From the NCBI GenBank assembly GCA_002701945.1, contig NZXJ01000038.1:1-11986 (forward strand): a DNA stretch of 11,986 nucleotides, in the 5' to 3' direction. The position numbers and the translations under genes are program-made. This DNA comes from Fidelibacterota bacterium (GTDB lineage Bacteria; Fidelibacterota; Marinisomatia; Marinisomatales; TCS55). The notes under the pieces are model-generated. The model did no database searches. It saw only the letters and a list, made by a program, of their open reading frames with translations, and was not told the DNA's origin. Below are positions 6,493 to 11,986 of this stretch, one piece after another; position 1 is the stretch's first letter; every line of letters begins with the position of its first letter.

Positions 6493-7929
6493 ATGACTAT
6501 TGTAGGAATAATTTTTATATTTTATTTATCTTTTCTTATTGGTGTCGGATTGATGTCCATCAAGCATAATAAGTCTCAAGAAGATTATTTATTAGCAGGT
6601 AGAAAACTTGGCCCATGGGTTACTGCTTTTTCAGAGAGGGCATCAGGTGAATCAGCATGGCTTTTACTTGCATTGCCAGGTGCTGCAATATCTATTGGGC
6701 TGGGAGAAGCGTGGACTGTTTTGGGTATAACTTTAGGAATAATTGCTTCATGGTATATAATTGCAGAAAAATTACGAATAGAAACAGAAAAATATAGTGC
6801 ATTAACTATACCTGGATATCTGCATAGAAAATATAATGACAATTCAAATATCATCAGATTATTTTCATCTATAATAATTGCTTTTTTCTTTTTATTCTAT
6901 GTTTCAGCCCAGTTTCATGCTTCAGGTAAAGTAATTAATACTCTTTTTGGCCTTTCTTCTATTGACGGTATAGTTATTGGGGCAATAGTTATCATTTTAT
7001 ATACTTTAATGGGCGGTTTCTTTGCTATTGCATGGACAGATCTTCTTCAAGGAGTACTAATGATTGGAACTTTAGTATTTCTTCCCATAGTTGGAATTAT
7101 TGAATTGCAAAATACTGATCGTTCATTTTATGAAGTTCTTAATCAAGTTGGTGAATCTAAATCTTCTTTTACTATGGGAAAAAGTGGCCTAGCAGCAATA
7201 AGCGTCGTCTTAGGAGGTCTGAGCTGGGGTTTAGGCTATTTAGGTCAACCCCATTTAGTAATACGTTATATGGCTATACGAGACCCTAAAGATATAAAAA
7301 AGGCAAAATTAATTGCAATATTATGGGCCCTACCAGGTATTACAGGTGCTTTTATGATAGGTCTAGTTGCACTAAATTATTTTGGTCCTGAATTTTTTAA
7401 TATTAATGATGTTGAGCAGGCAATGCCATTGTTAGCAACTGAACTTTTACCACCTATACTTGCAGGATTATTAATCTCGGGAGCAGTTGCTGCTATGATG
7501 TCCACAGCAGATTCACAACTTTTAGTTTCTACTTCTGCAATTACTGAAGATTTTATTCATCAGTATTTAGGGTTAAATATCTCAGAAAAGACTCTTTTAT
7601 TGATTAATCGCATAACAATAATAATTCTGGGTATAATCGCTTTTGGTATAGCTATATTCTCTGAAATTACAGGTAAAAATATTTTCAGTGTTGTAAGTTA
7701 TGCTTGGAGTGGATTAGGATCATCATTTGGGCCAGTACTTGTACTTAGTCTATGGTGGCCTAAAACTACTCGTAAAGGTGTTATTGCCGGCTTATTAACC
7801 GGTTTTAGTTCAACTATCATCTGGGCGAATACTGATCTTAAACTTATTATATCTGAAAGACTTGTTAGCTTTATTTTTGCTTTCATTATGGTAATATTAG
7901 TTAGTTATACAGATAAAGAAAGATCTTAA
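6493..7929 (+). CDS. putP: Sodium/solute symporter, PutP (proline) type, variant Na+ site
   Basis: This 478-residue protein aligns along its length with PutP of the SSS family: DYLLAGRKLGPWVTAFS near residues 31-47, WTDLLQG, the G-L-S-W-G-L-G-Y-L-G-Q-P-H signature, AAMMSTADSQLLVS with Ser337-Thr338 (equivalent to E. coli Ser340/Thr341), and SYAWSGLGSSFGP. About 12-13 membrane helices are expected. The notable difference is in the second helix: E. coli has A-S-D55-M-S-G-W, while this protein has A-S-G52-E53-S-A-W. The Asp reported as essential for Na+ coupling is therefore Gly, with a Glu one residue later. Proline is the likeliest substrate by overall similarity, but substrate and ion are inferred. 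The TAA stop overlaps the holA ATG by one base (TAATG). Confidence 0.85.
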   Translation: MTIVGIIFIFYLSFLIGVGLMSIKHNKSQEDYLLAGRKLGPWVTAFSERASGESAWLLLALPGAAISIGLGEAWTVLGITLGIIASWYIIAEKLRIETEKYSALTIPGYLHRKYNDNSNIIRLFSSIIIAFFFLFYVSAQFHASGKVINTLFGLSSIDGIVIGAIVIILYTLMGGFFAIAWTDLLQGVLMIGTLVFLPIVGIIELQNTDRSFYEVLNQVGESKSSFTMGKSGLAAISVVLGGLSWGLGYLGQPHLVIRYMAIRDPKDIKKAKLIAILWALPGITGAFMIGLVALNYFGPEFFNINDVEQAMPLLATELLPPILAGLLISGAVAAMMSTADSQLLVSTSAITEDFIHQYLGLNISEKTLLLINRITIIILGIIAFGIAIFSEITGKNIFSVVSYAWSGLGSSFGPVLVLSLWWPKTTRKGVIAGLLTGFSSTIIWANTDLKLIISERLVSFIFAFIMVILVSYTDKERS

Positions 7930-8915
7930 TGCGTTCATCTGGAGAACTTTTACGAGATGTTAAGAAAGGAAATATTGATCCAGTCTATTTCCTATTAGGG
8001 GGTGATTATTATCTCCAAAATTTAATAATCAATGAAATAAGTAAAACTATTTTTAAAGAAATTAAACAGGATAAGACATTTTTATTTCCTGATGAAATGA
8101 AAAGTGAGGATATTATAAATAAAATCACTCAAAATGATTTATTCTCATCAAAAAAGTTATTAGTTATAAGAAATCCAGGATCTTTACGAAATAAAGCTAG
8201 GTTAGATTTTTTATCATACTGTAAAAATCCAATGATAAATAATTGTTTAATTATTATTGAAGATGACTTTAGTGATCGAAAATCTATAACAAAAGAATTA
8301 AAAAAAATCAATAATACTATTTCAGTCCAAACACCTTTTCCCAATGAGATGCGAAAATGGACAAAATTTATTCTTTTGGAAAAACAGTTAAACTTTCAAG
8401 AAGAAATTATTGATATAATAGTAGAAATTGCGGGTGACTCTTTATTTCATATATATAATGAGATAGAGAAAATGTCTTTAAACGTAGATAATAATGACGA
8501 ATTAACTAAAGATTTTATAGATCAAACATCAGGCTGGAGAATGCAATATAGACGATGGCAGTTTTTTCAGTCCCTAGGAAAAAGAGATTTAGATAAATCT
8601 TTAATATTAGGATTGTCATTGCTTAATCAGGGGAATTCCATGATTAGCTTAATGTACCCTTTAACTGCATTTTTTCAGGAATTATTATTTTTGAAGAAAA
8701 GAAGTGGAACTTTTTCATTGAAAAATAGTTATATACCTCTACCGCCATCTGTGATTAAGCAAATTCCACAGATAGCAAATAGATTTAACAAGGAGGAAAT
8801 TGAATACGCACTAACTATTTTAGGTAAAATAGATCAGCGTTTGAAAACTACTAATCTATCAGATGAAGCATTATTCTCAAATTTCCTATTCTCAATCTTA
8901 CAAGCAAATGGATAA
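7929..8915 (+). CDS. holA: DNA polymerase III delta subunit (clamp loader)
   Basis: HolA is the subunit of the clamp loader that binds and opens the sliding clamp. The 328-residue length is normal (E. coli has 343). Visible family features are the N-terminal VYFLLGGDYYLQNLI segment, which has the delta-type remnant of an AAA+ fold without a working P-loop; NDLFSSKKLLVIRNPG; and the helical C-terminal collar region with WQFFQSLGKRD and SLLNQGNSMISLMYPL. The start overlaps the symporter stop as TAATG and the stop overlaps the next gene, so it is expressed in the middle of a tightly packed unit. HolA is very divergent between phyla, but order of motifs and length agree. Confidence 0.87.
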   Translation: MRSSGELLRDVKKGNIDPVYFLLGGDYYLQNLIINEISKTIFKEIKQDKTFLFPDEMKSEDIINKITQNDLFSSKKLLVIRNPGSLRNKARLDFLSYCKNPMINNCLIIIEDDFSDRKSITKELKKINNTISVQTPFPNEMRKWTKFILLEKQLNFQEEIIDIIVEIAGDSLFHIYNEIEKMSLNVDNNDELTKDFIDQTSGWRMQYRRWQFFQSLGKRDLDKSLILGLSLLNQGNSMISLMYPLTAFFQELLFLKKRSGTFSLKNSYIPLPPSVIKQIPQIANRFNKEEIEYALTILGKIDQRLKTTNLSDEALFSNFLFSILQANG

Positions 8916-9477
8916 GAAGTTTATTTTTACAGATGAAGAGCTTATAAGTAGGTTCCAAAATGGAGAAGAACAGGCTTATATAGAGCTAGTAAATAGATAT
9001 AGAGATCGCTTGATGTCATTTATATACCGCTTTGTAAATGATCAAGTTGCAGCAGAAGATATTGTTCAGGATACATTGGTAAAATTATATACTCATAAAG
9101 ATTATTATCGTAACATAGCAAAATTTTCTACATGGATTTATACAATTGCAGGAAATTTGGCAAAAACAGAATTGCGAAAGAACAAACGTAGAAAAGTCAC
9201 AAATCTAAGTGATATGGGAAGTGATGATTGGGAGTTTGAGATTCCTGCTAAAGAAGATACTGCTGAAGAGGTACATAACCAATTTGATGGCGAACAAATT
9301 AACAAAGCTATACAAACCTTACCTGACCATTTTCGTGAAGTAATAATTTTACGAGATATTCAGGAACTTTCTTATGAGGAAGTGAGTAATATAGTAGAGG
9401 TTCCTTTAGGAACAGTAAAATCACGAATAAATCGTGCACGTTTACAGTTACAAGAAATGTTGAAAGAATTAAGATAG
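8908..9477 (+). CDS. ECF-type RNA polymerase sigma factor
   Basis: This 189-residue protein has the two-domain ECF layout. Region 2 lies at about residues 9-80 (EEQAYIELVNRYRDRLMSF, AAEDIVQDTLVKLY, and the -10-contacting FSTWIYTIAGNLAKTELRK). A linker follows, then region 4 at about 131-186 (LPDHFREVIILRDIQELSY, then EVPLGTVKSRINRAR, the helix-turn-helix). Region 3 is absent, as expected. I chose ATG 8908 (MDKKFIF) because region 2 begins shortly after it. The upstream in-frame ATG at 8863 would add 15 residues lying entirely within holA. From 8908 the gene overlaps the holA 3' end by 8 nt. A putative anti-sigma gene follows 15 nt later. It resembles the RpoE/SigW-like group; target promoters are unknown. 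Confidence 0.93.
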   Translation: MDKKFIFTDEELISRFQNGEEQAYIELVNRYRDRLMSFIYRFVNDQVAAEDIVQDTLVKLYTHKDYYRNIAKFSTWIYTIAGNLAKTELRKNKRRKVTNLSDMGSDDWEFEIPAKEDTAEEVHNQFDGEQINKAIQTLPDHFREVIILRDIQELSYEEVSNIVEVPLGTVKSRINRARLQLQEMLKELR

Positions 9478-9480
9478 GAG
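9476..9480 (+). promoter_or_regulatory. Ribosome binding site for the anti-sigma gene
   Basis: AGGAG overlaps the TAG stop of the sigma gene and lies 12 nt before ATG 9493. It is the clearest Shine-Dalgarno sequence in the window, although the spacing is on the long side. Its overlap with the stop codon suggests that translation of the two genes is linked. Confidence 0.55.
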
Positions 9481-9492
9481 AAAGTAATATAG

Positions 9493-10044
9493 ATGGAACG
9501 TTATCAGTTTGAGGATTTAATATCCGATTATATAGAAAATAAACTTCCAGTTGCTAAGAGAAAAGAATTCGAAGCATTCATGGAAGAAAACCTGGAAGCA
9601 AAAAAACAAATTGAATCAATTCGTTCATTATTGAATTCCATGAAAGATCTACCAGAAATAAAAACTTCTGATAATTTTATGGAAAACTTGATGAAAAAGG
9701 TAGAATTTGAAAAAAATAGACCTTCTAAGAATAAATATGTGAATCCAAATAGAATGAAAACATATTTTGGATTTACACCAGTTTATGCAACGGTAATGAG
9801 TTGTTTAATTGTAGCTTTAGTAGTAGTTGCATTGCAATTAATGCCAACGGATAAATTCAACTTAATCTCTGTGCCTAATAATATAGTAGAACAGGAAACG
9901 GTAATACCAAAACCATCAAATGTAATTAGTCCAAATCAGGATTTGATGTTAGCAGAGGATGATGATACAACTAATGTAGATAAACCAAATAGATTAAATA
10001 GTGGACAGTTTGATAAAAAGATTAAGCTGGTAGGTAATAAATAA
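9493..10044 (+). CDS. Putative membrane anti-sigma factor lacking the zinc motif
   Basis: The protein has 183 residues. Residues 1-50 look like the anti-sigma N-terminal fold seen in ZAS/zf-HC2 proteins: an F-E-D-L-I-S-D-Y-I-E-N-K-L-P helix followed by KEFEAFMEENLEAKKQIESI. One helix crosses the membrane at about 96-117, and the last 65 residues, Pro/Asn- and Asp-rich, would be periplasmic. The H-x-x-x-C-x-x-C zinc ligands are replaced by Phe29, Asn33 and Ala36; there is no His in the whole protein and its only Cys (Cys104) is in the membrane helix. The position directly after an ECF sigma gene, with an AGGAG site and 15-nt spacing, supports sequestration of that sigma factor at the inner membrane. 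The role is inferred from layout and position; release could be by proteolysis or conformational change. Confidence 0.75.
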   Translation: MERYQFEDLISDYIENKLPVAKRKEFEAFMEENLEAKKQIESIRSLLNSMKDLPEIKTSDNFMENLMKKVEFEKNRPSKNKYVNPNRMKTYFGFTPVYATVMSCLIVALVVVALQLMPTDKFNLISVPNNIVEQETVIPKPSNVISPNQDLMLAEDDDTTNVDKPNRLNSGQFDKKIKLVGNK

Positions 10045-10080
10045 TATCTAACAAATAAATCAGCAAACTATCTTCAAAAA

Positions 10081-10097
10081 TACGGCTAGTTTCCGTA
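10081..10097. terminator. Small hairpin after the anti-sigma gene, possible weak terminator
   Basis: TACGG (10081-10085) pairs with CCGTA (10093-10097) around a 7-nt loop, preceded by an A-run and followed by AGTTTTACTT. The stem is only five pairs but contains three G-C pairs in very AT-rich DNA, and it sits in the widest gap (79 nt) after the seven-gene run. It could partly terminate transcription before the cyclase gene; a chance match is possible. Confidence 0.3.
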
Positions 10098-10109
10098 AGT
10101 TTTACTTAT

Positions 10110-10113
10110 AGGA
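10110..10113 (+). promoter_or_regulatory. Probable ribosome binding site deciding the GTG start
   Basis: AGGA lies 10 nt upstream of GTG 10124. An in-frame TAG at 10109-10111 prevents any earlier start, and the GTG is the first start codon after it. The site therefore supports GTG as the real initiation codon of the cyclase gene. Confidence 0.4.
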
Positions 10114-10123
10114 TCTATCTGTT

Positions 10124-11818
10124 GTGATTAATCTAAGACAATTTGCGATAACTACAATTCTTGTTCTGTTATTTATATTGTTTATTTATCCATCGCCTTC
10201 AGGTAATGGATATCTATTAGTTAAAATCTTTGTCTTTGTAAGCATATTAGTCCTTTTTTACCAATACAATATAGATTCTGAAGAAGATAGAGCGAAGACA
10301 GCTAAATCCATTAATTCAAATGGAAATGTCCCTGATAATAAAGATTTTACAATTGAATTAAGAGAAAACTATGATTCTTTATTAGACTTAGTTTTCAAAT
10401 CAATTATTGCAATGAATCCAGAATATGAGTGCGCTACTTATATATTAAATCCAAAAATAAATAATTTAGTTTTACAGAAATCTTCTTCAGATGAGTTTCC
10501 CAAAAAGATAATTCAGGATAATCCATTAATAAATAAAATAATTGATCATGATCAACCATTTTTAATCCAACAGAGTGAATATAAAAATGAATGGTCAGAT
10601 TTATTTGGTGATAAGTCATGGAGAGGAAGCGAATGTATTTTAGGGATACGTTTGGAATATAATGAACATGTTAGGGGATGTTTAATCTTAATGGCAAATC
10701 ATTTTAAGAGCGTAAATGATAGAGATAAAAATATATTGTTTCATTTAGCAAAATATTTATCAATGGGTATTAGCAAACTCCAACGTATAGAAAAATTGTT
10801 GGGAGATAAAGATTATCACTTAAGTATATCAAAATTATTTAATCAGATTAATATTATTTCTAAAGATCAAGAAATCTTGGAACAGGTAAAAGATTTATGC
10901 AGATCATTTTTAAGATATGACAAATTAACAATTACTTTTCCAAAACCTAATTCTTCATCTGCAAAAGTTAAAATGATAGATGGTTTTAACGAAGATTCTA
11001 AACTTGGAGATATTATTGAAATAGATAATACTTTACATGGTTTGCCATACAAATTAGGTGAGATAATTAATTCTTCTAATTGGGCAGAGGAATATTCAGT
11101 GAAAGGACGATTTATACAAGGCGATATACAACAGTATAATTTTCATTCAATTCTATCTATACCTATAAAAAATGAAAATAAAATATTAGGAGCTATTTCT
11201 ATTGAGAGATTAGAAAAATCTGAATTCTCAAATAAGGATATAGAATTTCTTAGACTATTATCAGAAACTTTAGGTTCAATTATATCTTGGAAAAATGAAT
11301 ATTCAAAAATGTATAAAAGCGCTATACATGATGGTTTGACAGATTTATTAAATCATAAAGCATATAAGGAGAGATTAACTGAAGAATTAAGTCGTGCAAA
11401 ACGTTTTAAACAAAGTTTAGTATTATTAATTCTAGACCTAGACAAATTTAAAAGAATTAATGACACTTATGGGCATTTATACGGAGATTACGTTTTAACT
11501 AATGTATCGATGATATTAAAAGATAGTGTGCGTAACATAGATATCTGTGCTCGATATGGTGGAGAAGAATTTGCTATTGTTCTAGTAAATACTGATGTTG
11601 AAAATGCTAGACCAGTTGCAGAAAGAATAATAGAAAAAGTTTCTGAATTTAATTTTAACAAAGATGGTATTGAAGAAAGAATGACTATAAGTGCTGGTAT
11701 GTCTGAATATCCAAAGAATTCTTTAGAGATGAAGGAGCTAATTGCCCATGCAGATCTAGCAATGTATGAGGTTAAGAAAAATGGTGGTAATGCTGTGATT
11801 GCACATGGAGATTATTAA
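10124..11818 (+). CDS. Membrane diguanylate cyclase, two GAF-like domains plus GGDEF
   Basis: This makes cyclic di-GMP from two GTP. The 564 residues start at a GTG. Two hydrophobic segments (about 7-22 and 31-47) anchor it, leaving nearly all of the protein in the cytoplasm. Residues about 81-225 and 248-395 look like GAF sensor domains; the second has HSILSIPIKNENKILGAISIE, a typical GAF strand-turn pattern. The GGDEF domain runs from about 400 to 560: DGLTDLLNH, the metal-binding Asp438 in LDLDKFKRINDTYGH, and the active site GGEEF at 479-483. An inhibitory site R470-N-I-D473 lies five residues before GGEEF, so product feedback inhibition is expected. No EAL domain is present. The ligand of the GAF domains cannot be told. 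It follows the anti-sigma gene by 79 nt and may have its own transcription. Confidence 0.93.
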   Translation: MINLRQFAITTILVLLFILFIYPSPSGNGYLLVKIFVFVSILVLFYQYNIDSEEDRAKTAKSINSNGNVPDNKDFTIELRENYDSLLDLVFKSIIAMNPEYECATYILNPKINNLVLQKSSSDEFPKKIIQDNPLINKIIDHDQPFLIQQSEYKNEWSDLFGDKSWRGSECILGIRLEYNEHVRGCLILMANHFKSVNDRDKNILFHLAKYLSMGISKLQRIEKLLGDKDYHLSISKLFNQINIISKDQEILEQVKDLCRSFLRYDKLTITFPKPNSSSAKVKMIDGFNEDSKLGDIIEIDNTLHGLPYKLGEIINSSNWAEEYSVKGRFIQGDIQQYNFHSILSIPIKNENKILGAISIERLEKSEFSNKDIEFLRLLSETLGSIISWKNEYSKMYKSAIHDGLTDLLNHKAYKERLTEELSRAKRFKQSLVLLILDLDKFKRINDTYGHLYGDYVLTNVSMILKDSVRNIDICARYGGEEFAIVLVNTDVENARPVAERIIEKVSEFNFNKDGIEERMTISAGMSEYPKNSLEMKELIAHADLAMYEVKKNGGNAVIAHGDY

Positions 11819-11819
11819 A

Positions 11820-11838
11820 AATATGATACATTCATATT
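11820..11838. repeat. Perfect 7-bp inverted repeat after the cyclase stop
   Basis: AATATGA (11820-11826) and TCATATT (11832-11838) form a perfect stem around TACAT, two bases after the cyclase TAA. The stem has only one G-C pair and no T-run follows, so it is a poor intrinsic terminator. It may mark the transcript end, act as a binding site, or be chance in AT-rich DNA. Confidence 0.3.
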
Positions 11839-11868
11839 AAATTAATATTTATTAAAAGTATTCATTAA

Positions 11869-11986
11869 ATGACAAAAAAAATAAATTTTATTATATCATT
11901 ATTATTCTTTTGTAATTGTGTTTCAAAGCCACCTGTTATTGTTGAAGACCCTATTACAATAGATGAAATTCATACTGAATCCAATG
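11869..11986 (+). CDS. Putative lipoprotein, N-terminal fragment cut by the window end
   Basis: Thirty-nine codons are visible from ATG 11869 to the window edge, with no stop. The start is a lipoprotein-type signal: MTKKINFIISLLFFCNC, with two Lys, a hydrophobic core, and cysteines at 15 and 17. Cys17, preceded by Phe-Cys-Asn, or Cys15, preceded by Leu-Phe-Phe, would be the lipidated residue; neither is a perfect lipobox. After it come V-S-K-P-P and an acidic stretch, as in a flexible linker of an exported lipoprotein. The gene begins 50 nt after the cyclase on the same strand without a clear Shine-Dalgarno site. The mature domain is outside the window, so the family cannot be given. Confidence 0.65.
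   Translation, partial: MTKKINFIISLLFFCNCVSKPPVIVEDPITIDEIHTESN

Noticed and set aside
5972-6854. Antisense open frames at 5972-6217 and 6585-6854
   Set aside because: They lie opposite the uppP and symporter coding regions, have no recognisable domains, and are explained as shadows of those genes.
8863-8907. Upstream ATG 8863 for the sigma factor
   Set aside because: The extra 15 residues fall wholly inside holA and add nothing matching ECF region 2; ATG 8908 gives the normal length.

Overview
The window is AT-rich (roughly 30% GC by eye) and densely coding, with every supported gene on the + strand. The genes point to a Gram-negative bacterium: a signal-peptide protein carrying an outer-membrane LpoA-like module, a lipoprotein start, UppP and a periplasm-facing anti-sigma factor. 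Few starts have a clear Shine-Dalgarno site. Low GC, weak SD use and this gene set would fit a marine lineage of the FCB/Bacteroidota-like group; Candidatus Marinimicrobia (SAR406) is my best guess. That placement is inference from style only.

Layout. (1) 1-2606: the 3' part of a very large MORN-repeat gene, 867 codons of it visible and open at the window edge. It holds about 35 MORN units of two length classes plus duplicated blocks of units. (2) 2607-3158: a low-GC gap containing one doubtful 112-codon frame whose ATG lies in the loop of an imperfect inverted repeat. (3) 3159-10044: a compact run of seven genes separated by 22 nt or less or overlapping: LpoA/branched-chain-binding-protein-like exported protein, pgeF (yfiH), uppP, a PutP-type sodium/solute symporter, holA, an ECF sigma factor and its membrane anti-sigma factor. 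(4) 10124-11818: a membrane diguanylate cyclase with two GAF-like regions, an intact GGEEF site and an intact inhibitory RxxD site. (5) 11869-11986: the start of a lipoprotein gene cut by the window end.

How they may work together. The first three genes of the run each have a family link to the cell wall: LpoA-type synthase activators, PgeF as a peptidoglycan editing factor, and UppP in lipid-carrier recycling. The run ends in an ECF sigma/anti-sigma pair, the usual form of envelope-stress regulation, followed by a c-di-GMP synthase. An envelope-homeostasis locus is a reasonable reading, but holA and the symporter also sit in it, so simple operon packing is the alternative. I see no mobile element, CRISPR array, tRNA or rRNA. 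The most distinctive sequence features are the two-class register of the MORN array, the zinc-ligand-free anti-sigma domain, and the symporter's loss of the Asp that matches E. coli PutP Asp55.
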